A DNA stretch of 64,000 bases from Roseobacter fucihabitans (GCF_014337925.2 NZ_CP143423.1:2386501-2450500), one strand, 5' to 3'. Positions 1 to 9,192 are shown, numbered from the stretch's first letter. A program made the numbers and translations. Notes: generated by a model not told the origin, from the sequence alone.

Positions 1-752
1 TAGGCATCCGGCGGCAGGGCGGTCCAATCCGCGGTGGCCTGAATGGCGCGCTGAATCGCGTTTTTGGGGGTCTGGCGCGCCAGCGCTTCTTCCTCAGTGC
101 GCCCGCGCCAGCGCGGTTCCGTTGTCAGAATAATGTTGCCCGTGCTATCAGTCACAATGACCGCATCCGAAATCCCCGCCCAGGCCCGGCCGAATTTCTG
201 CAAATCCACCTCGACCGCGATCACGCCCAGCACATCCGATCCCGATTGCACGCGGCGCGAATAGACAAAGCGGTAGCCGTTCGATTCGGTCTCCGCCACG
301 GTGAAGATGGTCGCATTGGATCGGATCGCATCCACGAAATAAGGCGCGCCGCGATGGGGGGAGCCCAGACGCGTGCGATCCGTGGCCGCCACCGTGCGCC
401 CGTCGATGTCCAGCAGCATGAGCGAGGCCGCCCCGATTTCATCCACAAAGGAAATCAACCGCCGTGTCGAGGCCGTGTAATCCGCAGAGTTCAGCGCGCC
501 GATCAGCTCCGCATCGCGCGCCAAAAGCTGCGGGACAATCGCGTTCTGGCGCAATTCGGATAATAAGTTCCCGCTATAGAGCGCCAGACGCAATTCGGCG
601 CGGTTGCGCGTGCTTTCCGTAAAACGATCAGTCAGCAGTTTGTTGGTGACAGACACCGTGACGATGGCAAAGGCCAACAGGACGCCAAGGGCGATGCGCA
701 CCCGCCAGTTGATCGCCTGGGTCTGATTTTCCGGGTTCACCGCGTTGTTCAT
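1..752 (-). CDS. DctB-like sensor histidine kinase, N-terminal part (cut by window edge)
   Basis: Only the N-terminal 250 residues are in the window; kinase and ATPase domains would lie to the left. Translation from the ATG at 750-752 begins MNNAVNPENQTQAIN, followed by a membrane segment at about residues 17-36, then a long periplasmic region with a Cache-type fold: YTASTRRLISFVDEIG, LMLLDIDGRTVAATD, YRFVYSRRVQSG and FGRAWAGISDAVIVTD. This order (one membrane segment, double-Cache sensor, a VVTD-type strand) is that of C4-dicarboxylate sensors such as DctB, which sense succinate, malate or fumarate and pair with DctD. Ligand and partner cannot be confirmed, as catalytic domains and downstream genes are outside the window. 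It could be another Cache-domain kinase. Confidence 0.6.
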   Translation of the reverse strand, partial: MNNAVNPENQTQAINWRVRIALGVLLAFAIVTVSVTNKLLTDRFTESTRNRAELRLALYSGNLLSELRQNAIVPQLLARDAELIGALNSADYTASTRRLISFVDEIGAASLMLLDIDGRTVAATDRTRLGSPHRGAPYFVDAIRSNATIFTVAETESNGYRFVYSRRVQSGSDVLGVIAVEVDLQKFGRAWAGISDAVIVTDSTGNIILTTEPRWRGRTEEEALARQTPKNAIQRAIQATADWTALPPDA

Positions 753-789
753 GCCACTAGGCTACGCTAAAGCGCCCGTCCGGCTCAAG

Positions 790-1458
790 TCACGCCGTCA
801 CGAGCCCGTCGGCCAATGCGCGGAAGAGCGCCTGCCCATCGGTGCCGCCATGGCCCACATCCGCCGCCCGTTCCGGGTGCGGCATCATGCCCAAAACGCG
901 ACGGTTTTGCGACAGGATGCCCGCGATATCGGCGCGCGCGCCATTGGGATTGTCGGTATAGGTAAAGGCAATGCGATCCTCGCCCTTGAGCCGCGCAATG
1001 GTATCTTCATCCGCGAAATAATTGCCATCATGATGGGCGATGGGGATGTTGATCACGTCACCCGCATTGTAGCCTTGTGTATAGATGGAATTGGAGGTTT
1101 CCGTTTTTAAACCAACGGTTTGACAGATGTACTTCAACCCCGCGTTACGCAGCAAGGCACCGGGCAACAGCCCCGTTTCGGTCAGGACCTGAAAGCCATT
1201 GCACACGCCCAGAACATAGCCACCCCGCTCTGCGTGGTCCGCCACCGACCGGCAGATCGGCGAATTCGCAGCAATCGCGCCGCAGCGCAGATAATCCCCA
1301 AAGGAGAACCCACCCGGTATGCCAATGATGTCCACACCGTCTGGCAGATTGCTGTCCTTGTGCCACACAAGGCTGACCTTGGCCCCTGCCGCCTCAAAGG
1401 CCACGGCAAGGTCGCGGTCACAGTTGGATCCGGGAAAGACAACGACCGCTGCGTGCAT
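790..1458 (-). CDS. purQ: Phosphoribosylformylglycinamidine synthase, glutaminase subunit PurQ
   Basis: 222 residues, the usual length. PurQ hydrolyses glutamine and passes ammonia to PurL for the fourth step of purine synthesis, in a PurL-PurQ-PurS complex. The class I glutaminase triad is visible: the nucleophile Cys86 in [10 protein letters not shown], and His194 and Glu196 in [10 protein letters not shown]. The oxyanion glycines lie in [16 protein letters not shown]. The ATG overlaps the purS stop by one base (TGATG), so the two are translationally coupled. purL is not in the window. Confidence 0.97.
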   Translation of the reverse strand: MHAAVVVFPGSNCDRDLAVAFEAAGAKVSLVWHKDSNLPDGVDIIGIPGGFSFGDYLRCGAIAANSPICRSVADHAERGGYVLGVCNGFQVLTETGLLPGALLRNAGLKYICQTVGLKTETSNSIYTQGYNAGDVINIPIAHHDGNYFADEDTIARLKGEDRIAFTYTDNPNGARADIAGILSQNRRVLGMMPHPERAADVGHGGTDGQALFRALADGLVTA

Positions 1459-1688
1459 CAGAGGATCTCCACCGTGTAGGATTCGATCACCGTATTGGCC
1501 AAAAGCTTATCGCACATGGCGGCGACATCCGCCTCGCTGGCACCCTCTTGGAGGTCCAATTCAATGACCTTACCCTGACGCACGCCCTTGACGCCCTCAA
1601 AGCCCAAAGCGCCCAGAGCGTGGCGCACGGCCTCGCCCTGCGGATCCAACACACCGTTCTTCAGCATCACATGCACCCGCGCCTTCAT
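1458..1688 (-). CDS. purS: Phosphoribosylformylglycinamidine synthase subunit PurS
   Basis: 76 residues, the normal size for this small subunit, which bridges PurQ and PurL in organisms with the three-part enzyme. Seen: an N-terminal strand [20 protein letters not shown], the conserved [18 protein letters not shown], and the C-terminal strand [10 protein letters not shown]. It lies about 40 bases downstream of purC and overlaps purQ by one base, giving the operon order purC-purS-purQ. Confidence 0.96.
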   Translation of the reverse strand: MKARVHVMLKNGVLDPQGEAVRHALGALGFEGVKGVRQGKVIELDLQEGASEADVAAMCDKLLANTVIESYTVEIL

Positions 1689-1729
1689 GGTGATCTTAAC
1701 TCCTGTTTTTGTCGTGCCTAAAGATGGGT

Positions 1730-2491
1730 TTAATTGATCAAGGTCGGTTTGCTCACCGGGGTCGCGTTCTTGGGCATGACGCCCAGACGGCGCGCCACCT
1801 CGGTGTAGGCGTCCTTGAGGTCACCCAGATCGCGGCGGAACACGTCCTTGTCGAGCTTCTGGCCGGTCTCGATATCCCACAGGCGGCAGCTGTCCGGACT
1901 GATTTCATCGGCCAGGATCAGGCGCTGGAAATCACCGTCATAAACGCGGCCCACTTCGATCTTGAAATCGACCAGACGGATGCCGACGGCCATCATCACG
2001 CCGGACAGGAAATCATTGACCCGCAGCGCGAGACTCAGGATATCTTCCATGTCCTGCTGGCTGGCCCATCCAAAGGCGGCGATATGCTCTTCGGTCACCA
2101 GCGGATCGCCAAGCGCATCATCCTTGTAACAATACTCCACGATCGGGCGCGGCAATTGCGTGCCTTCCTCGATGCCCAGACGCTTTGACATGGTTCCGGC
2201 GGCATAATTGCGCACGATAATCTCAAGCGGGATGATCTCGACCTGGCGCACCAGCTGTTCGCGCATGTTCAGGCGCTTGATAAAATGGTTCGGCACGCCG
2301 ATCTGGCCCAAACCGGTCATGAAAAATTCCGACAGCCGGTTGTTCAACACGCCCTTGCCCTCAATCACGGCCTTTTTCTCGGCATTAAAGGCGGTGGCGT
2401 CATCCTTGAAATATTGCACAATGGTGCCAGGCTCGGGGCCCTCATAGAGGATTTTCGCTTTGCCTTCGTAGATTTTCTTGCGCCGGGCCAT
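1730..2491 (-). CDS. purC: SAICAR synthase PurC
   Basis: 253 residues from the chosen start at [14 protein letters not shown] longer frame reaches 2533 but adds only 14 atypical residues. PurC joins CAIR and aspartate using ATP. Family motifs visible are [11 protein letters not shown] near the N terminus (ATP site), [18 protein letters not shown], and IKIEVGR-like [21 protein letters not shown], followed by [12 protein letters not shown] (aspartate and metal site). It is the first gene of the purC-purS-purQ run. Confidence 0.97.
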   Translation of the reverse strand: MARRKKIYEGKAKILYEGPEPGTIVQYFKDDATAFNAEKKAVIEGKGVLNNRLSEFFMTGLGQIGVPNHFIKRLNMREQLVRQVEIIPLEIIVRNYAAGTMSKRLGIEEGTQLPRPIVEYCYKDDALGDPLVTEEHIAAFGWASQQDMEDILSLALRVNDFLSGVMMAVGIRLVDFKIEVGRVYDGDFQRLILADEISPDSCRLWDIETGQKLDKDVFRRDLGDLKDAYTEVARRLGVMPKNATPVSKPTLIN

Positions 2492-2645
2492 GGGCGTCCT
2501 TTCGCGAACATGCCACAGGGGTTGCGACACCATGAGCCTCTCTTAGTGCAAGCTCTGTGTCGCTGCAAGCGCAGGGGTCTTGCGAAACGCCTCGCCAGGC
2601 CGCATATCCAAGGAGAGGCCAACATGCTGATCAGGAGACAGGCGC

Positions 2646-2960
2646 ATGAGTACATTCGATGACCGCGAAAATGCATTTGAGAACAAATATGCCCATGATG
2701 CGGACATGCAATTCCGTGCCGAAGCCCGGCGCAATAAATTGCTCGGGCTTTGGGCGGCCGACTTGCTCGGGAAATCCGGCGATGATGCGGCAGAATATGC
2801 CAAGGAAGTCGTGAAGTCAGATTTTGAAGAGGCGGGCGACGAGGACGTCTATCGCAAGGTGTCCGGCGATCTGGGCGCCAAAGCCGATGAAGCCACGATC
2901 CGTGCGAAGATGGTCGAATTGATGGTCCAAGCCAAAGCCCAGCTGATGACAGAAACCTAA
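2646..2960 (+). CDS. F1Fo-ATPase inhibitor zeta subunit (DUF1476)
   Basis: 104 residues, all-alpha and highly charged, beginning MSTFDDRENAFENKYAHDAD and continuing QFRAEARRNKLLGLWAADLL, the hallmark of DUF1476. In Paracoccus and relatives this protein is the zeta inhibitor that plugs the F1 catalytic interface and stops ATP hydrolysis; the N-terminal helix is the inhibitory part. The ATG follows a purine-rich stretch (ggagacaggcgc). It is divergent from purC and followed by a long hairpin that may end its transcript. The family is almost confined to Alphaproteobacteria. Confidence 0.93.
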   Translation: MSTFDDRENAFENKYAHDADMQFRAEARRNKLLGLWAADLLGKSGDDAAEYAKEVVKSDFEEAGDEDVYRKVSGDLGAKADEATIRAKMVELMVQAKAQLMTET

Positions 2961-2972
2961 ATGTGATAACCG

Positions 2973-3015
2973 CGATTTCAGCGGCCCTGCGCCTTCGTAT
3001 GGGCCGCTGAAATCG
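2973..3015 (+). terminator. Perfect 15-bp hairpin downstream of the zeta subunit gene
   Basis: Bases 2973-2987 (cgatttcagcggccc) pair perfectly with 3001-3015, leaving a 13-base loop. It starts 12 bases after the zeta stop, so a terminator is the simplest reading, but there is no T-run after it and it directly precedes a second long hairpin before the methyltransferase gene. A regulatory role for the next gene is possible. Confidence 0.5.
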
Positions 3016-3023
3016 GAGATCTG

Positions 3024-3072
3024 TTAGCAAACTCATAACCAAGATGAGTTTTATGAGTTTGCTAAGAGGAGG
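3024..3072 (+). promoter_or_regulatory. Perfect 15-bp inverted repeat abutting a ribosome binding site
   Basis: Bases 3024-3038 (ttagcaaactcataa) pair perfectly with 3051-3065 (ttatgagtttgctaa). The 12-base loop contains a second copy of atgagttt (3044-3051), so actcat can pair with either copy. The strong Shine-Dalgarno aggagg (3067-3072) begins two bases after the stem. This could be a protein operator or an RNA switch that hides or frees the ribosome binding site of the methyltransferase gene. It does not match a riboswitch consensus that I know. Confidence 0.5.
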
Positions 3073-3116
3073 TGCGCGTGCGAAAGCAAGGCCTGTTTTT
3101 CCGCGCGAGGCTCCTG

Positions 3117-4136
3117 ATGACAAACCCCCTGATGAAACTGCTGAGTGCAAACGGTACGCTGCTGGCGGATGGCGCGACGGGTACGAACCTGTTCAACATG
3201 GGGCTGATGTCCGGGGACGCGCCGGAGATGTGGAATACCGAAGAGCCCGGCAAAATCAAGACGCTCTATAAGGGTGCTGTTGATGCGGGAAGTGATGTTT
3301 TCCTGACCAATTCATTCGGGGCAAATGCCTCGCGCCTCAAACTGCATAATGCGGAAAAGCGCACGCATGAGCTGGCGCGCGTCTCTGCCGAGATCGCGCG
3401 CGACGTGGCCGATACCGCCGGGCGCACGGTGATTGTGGCCGGCTCGGTTGGTCCAACCGGCGAGATCATGGAACCCGTCGGCACGCTGAGCCATGCGCTG
3501 GCGGTCGAGATGTTTCATGAGGCCGCAGATGGTCTGAAATCCGGCGGGGCGGATGTCGGCTGGCTGGAAACAATCTCCGCGCCCGAAGAATACCGCGCCG
3601 CTGCTGAGGGTTTCACGCTGGCCGGTCTCGACTGGGTTGGCACGATGAGTTTTGACACTGCCGGGCGCACCATGATGGGTCTGACCAGTGCGGATATGGT
3701 AAAGATGGTTGACGGGCTGGGTGATCACGCGCCGCTGGCTTTCGGGGCCAATTGCGGCACCGGGGCGTCCGATCTGTTGCGCACGATCCTTGGCTTTTCT
3801 GCGCAGGGCCCCGAACGCCCGATCATCGCCAAGGGCAACGCGGGCATTCCCAAATACGTCGAGGGCCACATTCATTATGATGGCACACCGGAATTGATGG
3901 CGGATTATGCGGTGATGGCACGGGCTTGCGGCGCGCGGATCATTGGCGGGTGTTGCGGCACAATGCCCGAACACCTGCGCCATATGCGCGAGGCTCTGGA
4001 CACGCGCAGCATGGATCACCCGCCCGCGCTCGAAGAAATCGTGGATCGTCTGGGCGCGTTTTCCTCGGCAAGCGACGGCACCGGCGATGATGAAGCCCCC
4101 GCACGGCGCACATCGCGCCGCCGCCGCGCCAGTTAA
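3117..4136 (+). CDS. Homocysteine S-methyltransferase (zinc-dependent; probable homocysteine domain of a split methionine synthase)
   Basis: 339 residues from the ATG at 3117 (MTNPLMKLLSANG), which follows a gcgagg ribosome site. GTG starts at 3072 or 3078, behind a stronger aggagg, would add 13-15 residues. The protein is a single S-methyltransferase domain (Pfam PF02574): DGATGTNLFNMGL near the N terminus, DVFLTNSFGANA, and the three zinc cysteines in AFGANCGTGASD and IIGGCCGTMPEH. It would be labelled betaine-homocysteine methyltransferase by homology. However, a cognate corrinoid protein and a DUF1638 protein follow about 5 kb downstream on the same strand, so it more likely takes its methyl group from a methylated corrinoid, acting as the first domain of a split MetH. 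Confidence 0.85.
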   Translation: MTNPLMKLLSANGTLLADGATGTNLFNMGLMSGDAPEMWNTEEPGKIKTLYKGAVDAGSDVFLTNSFGANASRLKLHNAEKRTHELARVSAEIARDVADTAGRTVIVAGSVGPTGEIMEPVGTLSHALAVEMFHEAADGLKSGGADVGWLETISAPEEYRAAAEGFTLAGLDWVGTMSFDTAGRTMMGLTSADMVKMVDGLGDHAPLAFGANCGTGASDLLRTILGFSAQGPERPIIAKGNAGIPKYVEGHIHYDGTPELMADYAVMARACGARIIGGCCGTMPEHLRHMREALDTRSMDHPPALEEIVDRLGAFSSASDGTGDDEAPARRTSRRRRAS

Positions 4137-4141
4137 CCGCC

Positions 4142-4771
4142 CTACCCGGTAGCGGATGGTCCCAGAATGCCCCGGCCCACCACCATCAGAAAATCCCAGT
4201 CCTCAAGCGCCTTGGCCTCCGTCTTGTTCTTTTTGTCGATGCTCAGAAACGCATGACCATGCACGCTGGTCCATAACACGTAAGCCGAACGCGCTGCGAT
4301 TTCAGGGGCGGCTTGCGATCCCAGATAATCCGCACAGGCCCTCACGACGATGTCAAAGCAGGCGTCGCCTTTTTGTTGCAGGCAATCATCTTCCTCCTGT
4401 CCCTCGGTCAACCCGAACATGAGCCGAAAAATACCCGGTTCGGCTTTTGCGAAATCAATATAGGCCTTGCCGATTCCTCCCACCGCCGCGAGCGAGCCCG
4501 CCGGATGCCGGTCGCGTTCCCGTGCCATTTGCAGCGCCAAGCGGTCCATTGCATCCGACACGAGGGCATTCAATAAATCCGTGCGGTCTTTGAAATGTTT
4601 GTAGGGGGCCGCCGTGCTGACCCCGGCCCGGCGCGCGGCTTCAGCCACGGAAAACCCTTCAGGACCATGGAGTTCGACCAGTTCACGCACCACGCTCAGA
4701 AGCTGGCCGCGCAGATCACCATGGTGATAGGTTGTACGCCGATCCTGAGCGGCAGGCGAGGAAACTGACAA
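4142..4771 (-). CDS. TetR family transcriptional regulator
   Basis: 209 residues. The N-terminal DNA-binding domain shows the TetR helix-turn-helix at about residues 37-66 (FSVAEAARRAGVSTAAPYKH, then FKDRTDLLNALV), and the rest is an all-helical ligand-binding domain with GIFRLMFGLTEG, seen in TetR_C subfamilies. It is divergently transcribed from the RND efflux operon with 81 bases between the start codons, and that gap holds a dyad that could be its operator. By arrangement it is a repressor of the efflux genes. Its 3' end lies six bases from the convergent methyltransferase stop. Confidence 0.92.
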   Translation of the reverse strand: MSVSSPAAQDRRTTYHHGDLRGQLLSVVRELVELHGPEGFSVAEAARRAGVSTAAPYKHFKDRTDLLNALVSDAMDRLALQMARERDRHPAGSLAAVGGIGKAYIDFAKAEPGIFRLMFGLTEGQEEDDCLQQKGDACFDIVVRACADYLGSQAAPEIAARSAYVLWTSVHGHAFLSIDKKNKTEAKALEDWDFLMVVGRGILGPSATG

Positions 4772-4806
4772 GAAATATCCCTTTTTGCTTGATTAAAGTG
4801 AGAGCC

Positions 4807-4826
4807 TATCACATATGTTAGTGATA
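4807..4826. promoter_or_regulatory. Candidate TetR operator (TATCAC-N8-GTGATA)
   Basis: A perfect 6-bp inverted repeat with an 8-bp spacer lies in the 81-bp gap between the divergent TetR and RND efflux genes. Size, symmetry and position fit an autoregulated TetR-type operator. The only evidence is the symmetry and the location. Confidence 0.45.
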
Positions 4827-4852
4827 CTTACTTCATATCGCAGGTCCGCAGA

Positions 4853-6007
4853 ATGTCCACCACTGCCCTTTCAAAACCTGATTTGAATCTGATTGTACGG
4901 CAAGCGGGCACGCGCGTCTTTACACTTTTGCTGATCGGGGTGGCAATCGGTCTGGTGATTGTAGCACAAAGCCATTTGGCCGCGCGTGCACAGGCGGTAA
5001 CAGCCCCCGATGCCACCGCGCCGATGGCGGTGCTCACGGCCCCCCTGACGCTTGAGGACGGGTATCAGGTGATGCGCCGCTTTCCCGGACAGATCGAGGC
5101 GTCACAGCGCACCAATATGGCCTTTGAGCAAGGCGGAACAGTGGCGCAGCTGGCGGTGGATGAGGGCGATACGGTCTCCGCCGGAGCGCTGATCGCGCGT
5201 CTGGATACGCGCATGATTGAGGCGGAACAAACCCGTCTGGGCGCCGTACGCCGCGCGCTGGAAGCGCAGGCGGAACTCGCCCGACGCACGACAGATCGCC
5301 AAACCGAATTGCGCGAACGTGGCTTCGCCTCCAGGCAGGCGGTGGACAACATCGCCCTGCGCCTCATCGAGTTGGAAGCGCGGATCGCAGAAATTGACGC
5401 GAGCCTCATATCCATTGCACTACAGTTGGAAAAATCCGAACTGCGCGCGCCCTTTCCCGCAACCGTCTCCACACGGTTGGTCGATACGGGCGGTGCTGTT
5501 GGCGCAGGGCAACCGATCCTGTCGTTGGTGCAAACCCACGGGCAACAATTTCGCGTCGGCCTGGCACCCGGCGTCGTTGACACGTTGGAGCGCAGCGCTG
5601 CATTCGAGGCCGTCTTCGCGGGGACCGCCTATCCGTTGGAATTCCATGCCATTCTGCCGGAACTGGACAATGCCACACGCACCCGTACGGTTTTGTTCAA
5701 CTTCACAGGGGATGGCCTGCCGCCGTTGCGCGACATCGGGACGTTGGCCCTGCACCAACAGGTCAAGGAGCGCGGGGCCTGGGTGCCGCTTTCGGCCTTG
5801 CAGGACGCGCCGCGCGGATTATGGCGCTTGATGATTGTACCCAAGGGCGCGAGCACGGTCCAAAGCGAAGCCGTGGAAATACTGTTCTCGGATGGCGAGC
5901 GCGCCTTTGTGCGCGGCACCTTCGCGCCGGGGACACGTTACATCACCGACGGGCCGCACCGCGTCGTCAAGGGCCAGAGCGTCCGCGTAATCGACGCCGC
6001 AAGCTGA
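4853..6007 (+). CDS. RND efflux system, periplasmic adaptor (membrane fusion) subunit
   Basis: 384 residues. A single N-terminal membrane anchor (VFTLLLIGVAIGLVIVAQS, about residues 22-40) is followed by the adaptor layout: a first lipoyl half with QGGTVAQLAVDEGDTVSAG, a helical hairpin (EAEQTRLGAVRRALEAQAEL and following), a second lipoyl half with ELRAPFPATVSTRLVDTGG, and beta-barrel and membrane-proximal strands. There is no lipobox, so it is an anchored rather than lipidated adaptor. It links the inner-membrane pump to a TolC-type channel, which is not encoded nearby. Its TGA overlaps the pump's ATG by one base. Confidence 0.92.
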   Translation: MSTTALSKPDLNLIVRQAGTRVFTLLLIGVAIGLVIVAQSHLAARAQAVTAPDATAPMAVLTAPLTLEDGYQVMRRFPGQIEASQRTNMAFEQGGTVAQLAVDEGDTVSAGALIARLDTRMIEAEQTRLGAVRRALEAQAELARRTTDRQTELRERGFASRQAVDNIALRLIELEARIAEIDASLISIALQLEKSELRAPFPATVSTRLVDTGGAVGAGQPILSLVQTHGQQFRVGLAPGVVDTLERSAAFEAVFAGTAYPLEFHAILPELDNATRTRTVLFNFTGDGLPPLRDIGTLALHQQVKERGAWVPLSALQDAPRGLWRLMIVPKGASTVQSEAVEILFSDGERAFVRGTFAPGTRYITDGPHRVVKGQSVRVIDAAS

Positions 6008-9000
6008 TGGAAACGCTGACCTTTCGCCAGCCCCGCATCGTCGCACTCGCCCTGCTGGTCATCATTGCTGCGGGGCTGTCGTCCCTGCTGGCCATCGGGC
6101 GCCAGGAAGACCCCACGATCACCAATCTCTTTGCCACAATCACGACCCCCTACCCCGGCGCGGATCCCGCCCGCGTTGAAACGCTGGTCACGGCGGAAAT
6201 CGAAGACGCGCTGCGCGAAATCCCCGAAGTGGATGAAATCAATTCGACCTCTGCCACGGGCATCTCGATTGTCCAGGTCGATCTGCTGGACACATTGGCC
6301 GATGATCGGATCGAGCAGGTCTGGTCAGAAATCCGCGACGCGCTTGGAGATGCACAAGCCGCCTTCCCGCAAGGGGTGATGACGCCCGATTTTTCATCGG
6401 ACGGCGCAGGCACATTCGGTGCGATCATTGCCTTATCGGCCAATCACAAGGATGTGCCGCTGAGCATCATGGGGCGGTTTGGCGAAAGCCTTGCCGATGA
6501 CATTCGTAGCCTGTCCGGCACCAAACAGGTCGAGACCTTTGGCGGGCCGCAAGAAGAAGTGCTGGTCACGCTCGATCCCATCAAGGCAGCCACTCTTGGC
6601 CTGAGCGCAGATGATGTGGCGGGCGCGATTGCGCGGGGAGACAGCAAAGGTCAGGCGGGGCGCCTGCGCAGTTTTGCCAATGAAATGATCATCGACGTAG
6701 CGGGCGACATTACCGCGCTGGAGCGGGTCCGCACCCTGATCCTGCGCGAGGGGCCGCAGGGTCAGGTGACGCGTATTTCCGATGTTGCCGAGGTCACGCG
6801 GGGGCCGCGCCTGCCCCTCTCTGAGGCCGCCCTGCACAACGGCGCGCCTGCCGTTCTGATCGCGGCCAAGCTGGAGGATGGCTTGCAGGTGGATATCTGG
6901 ATGGGCCGCGTCAAAACCGCGCTGGCGGCGTTTCAGGGCGATGTCCCCAGCAGCATCACCGCCGAGCTGATCTTTGATCAGAGCCGCTATACGGCTGAGC
7001 GCCTCGCCGAGGTTGGCGGCAATATGGCGATCGGTGTGGCGCTGGTGGTTGGTGTTTTGCTGATCACGATGGGCGTGCGCGCGGCCCTGATTGTCGCGCT
7101 GATCCTGCCGCTGGTCTCGCTGGCGACGCTGGCCACGATGAATGTTATCGGCCTTGCCATCCACCAGATGTCGGTCACCGGGTTAATTGTGGCGCTTGGC
7201 CTGCTGGTGGACGCGGGGATCGTCATGACCGACGAGGTCGGCCAGCGCATCGCCAAGGGTGAGACACGCCACAAAGCCGTAAAGGGGTCGGTGCGCAGGC
7301 TCTTTGCTCCGCTGCTGGCCTCGACCGTGACCACCGCGCTCTCTTTCACGCCAATGATCCTGTTGCCCGGACCTGCGGGTGATTTCGTCGGCTCCATCGC
7401 CATCGCCGTGGTCACCATGTTGCTATGGTCCTTCGTGATCGCCGTGACCGTTACCCCGGCCATCGCCGGATGGGTCATGCCCGCCGCGGGCAAGACCGGC
7501 ATCATCGCCAACGGCATCAAAAGCCGCAGGCTGTCGCAGGGTTTTGCCGCAACGCTCCGCTGGGCCATGCGCAACCCCTTGCGCTCGGTCGCCTTTTCGC
7601 TGGTCCTGCCGGTGTTGGGTTTTATGTCGATGCCGCTGCTGACAGCACAATTTTTTCCGGGCGTGGAGCGTGATCAATTCCACATCGAGGTCGATCTGCG
7701 CCCTGGTGCCGCCATCGGCCAGACCCGGCAGGTCGCGGAACGGCTTGATGCGCTGCTGCGCGCCGCACCCGAAGTCCGCCAGGTGTCCTGGGTCATCGCA
7801 AAATCCGCGCCCGCCTTTTATTACAACATGGTCAGCGCGCGCGCGGATGCCGCACGTTTTGCGCAGGCGTTGGTGACGACCCATTCCCCCGCTGCGACCG
7901 AAACGCTGATCGCCCGGTTGGAGCGCGAGATCGGTGCCGTCGCGCCCGAAGCGCAGGTTCTGGTGCGGGGACTGGTACAAGGCCCACCGGTGGATGCACC
8001 GGTCGAGTTGCGCCTTGTCGGGCCGGATCTGGACACCCTGCGCGCGACGGGCGCGCAGATGCGCCGCATCATCTCGGATGTGGATGCGGTCACGCTGAGC
8101 CGTGGCACCGTGAGCACAGGCGCCCCCGAGGTCAGCCTCACCGTGAATGAAGCCAAGGCGCGCCAAACGGGGTTCGACCTCTCCATGATCTCGCGCCAGC
8201 TAGAGGCAGGGCTGGAGGGCGTCACTGGCGGCTCTCTGCTCGAGGGTTCCGAAGAATTACCCGTCCGCGTCCGATTTGGCGATGCGACACGCAGTGATCT
8301 GAGCGCGATTGCGGATATGATCCTTCTGCCTCCTGATGCGGCGGCGCAATCAGCACGCGGGCTGTTCCCCGGCGTGCCGCTTTCGGCCATCGCCGATGTC
8401 ACGCTGACCCCCGGCGAGCCGATCATCACCCGGCGCAACGCCGAGCGGGTCAATACCATTCAGGCCTTTATTCTACGCGATGTGCTGCCCGAAGAAGCCC
8501 TGGCACAGGTCCGCGCGGCGCTGGACGCCGAAGGCTTCACGCTGCCCGCTGGATATCGCCTCGAAATTGGCGGTGACAGCGATGCGCGCGCCGAAACACT
8601 TGGCAACCTGCTTGCCTCGCTGGGCCTGATTGTCACCCTGTCCATTGCGGCCATCGTGATGACCTTCAACTCCTTCCGGCTCTCGGCCATCGCCCTGATC
8701 GTCAGCGTGCTCTCTGCCGGGCTCTCCATTCTGGCGCTGGCGATTTTCCAATACCCTTTTGGTATCAATGCCATCATCGGCGTCATCGGCTCCATTGGCG
8801 TTTCCATCAACGCTGCCATCATTATCATGACCGGATTGCGCGATGATCCGGGCGCGCGCCTCGCAGACCCGGAGGCGATGGTCGATGTGTTGATGGGCTC
8901 CAGCCGCCACATCATCAGCACGACCATCACGACATTCGGAGGGTTCTTGCCCCTGATCCTGGCGGGAGGTGGCTTCTGGCCGCCTTTTGCCATGTCCGTG

Positions 9001-9156
9001 GCCGGTGGCGTATTGCTGTCGACGGTGGTGTCGTTTTACTTCACGCCCCCGATGTTTGCCCTGCTCTATGCGGGCAAGACCAAAACAACCCCACCAGAAG
9101 AAGCAATGAAACCATCACAGGCCACAGCCCTCAAAGTGATGCAGGCGGCCGAGTAA
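6007..9156 (+). CDS. RND efflux pump, inner-membrane permease
   Basis: 1049 residues, normal for the family, with the RND repeat structure: one N-terminal helix (PRIVALALLVIIAAGLSSLL), a large periplasmic loop, five further helices, and the same pattern again. Signatures include DPTITNLFATITTPYPGADP and VEDLD-like VDEINSTSATGISIVQVD. In helix 4 the proton-relay region reads GLLVDAGIVMTDE: one aspartate of the usual DD pair is kept and the second is replaced. In helix 10, IGVSINAAIIIM lacks the lysine of AcrB-type pumps. The relay is therefore not canonical, as in several alphaproteobacterial acriflavin-type pumps of unknown substrate. The start at 6007 overlaps the adaptor stop; a frame opening at 5821 is an artefact. 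Confidence 0.93.
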   Translation: METLTFRQPRIVALALLVIIAAGLSSLLAIGRQEDPTITNLFATITTPYPGADPARVETLVTAEIEDALREIPEVDEINSTSATGISIVQVDLLDTLADDRIEQVWSEIRDALGDAQAAFPQGVMTPDFSSDGAGTFGAIIALSANHKDVPLSIMGRFGESLADDIRSLSGTKQVETFGGPQEEVLVTLDPIKAATLGLSADDVAGAIARGDSKGQAGRLRSFANEMIIDVAGDITALERVRTLILREGPQGQVTRISDVAEVTRGPRLPLSEAALHNGAPAVLIAAKLEDGLQVDIWMGRVKTALAAFQGDVPSSITAELIFDQSRYTAERLAEVGGNMAIGVALVVGVLLITMGVRAALIVALILPLVSLATLATMNVIGLAIHQMSVTGLIVALGLLVDAGIVMTDEVGQRIAKGETRHKAVKGSVRRLFAPLLASTVTTALSFTPMILLPGPAGDFVGSIAIAVVTMLLWSFVIAVTVTPAIAGWVMPAAGKTGIIANGIKSRRLSQGFAATLRWAMRNPLRSVAFSLVLPVLGFMSMPLLTAQFFPGVERDQFHIEVDLRPGAAIGQTRQVAERLDALLRAAPEVRQVSWVIAKSAPAFYYNMVSARADAARFAQALVTTHSPAATETLIARLEREIGAVAPEAQVLVRGLVQGPPVDAPVELRLVGPDLDTLRATGAQMRRIISDVDAVTLSRGTVSTGAPEVSLTVNEAKARQTGFDLSMISRQLEAGLEGVTGGSLLEGSEELPVRVRFGDATRSDLSAIADMILLPPDAAAQSARGLFPGVPLSAIADVTLTPGEPIITRRNAERVNTIQAFILRDVLPEEALAQVRAALDAEGFTLPAGYRLEIGGDSDARAETLGNLLASLGLIVTLSIAAIVMTFNSFRLSAIALIVSVLSAGLSILALAIFQYPFGINAIIGVIGSIGVSINAAIIIMTGLRDDPGARLADPEAMVDVLMGSSRHIISTTITTFGGFLPLILAGGGFWPPFAMSVAGGVLLSTVVSFYFTPPMFALLYAGKTKTTPPEEAMKPSQATALKVMQAAE

Positions 9157-9192
9157 CCCCCTGTTAAGCTCTAGATGATTATGAAAAGAATT

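Noticed and set aside
3024-3072. SAM-II or SAM/SAH riboswitch before the methyltransferase gene
   Set aside because: The end (gctaagagg) is reminiscent, but a perfect 15-bp inverted repeat does not match the short pseudoknot consensus as I know it.
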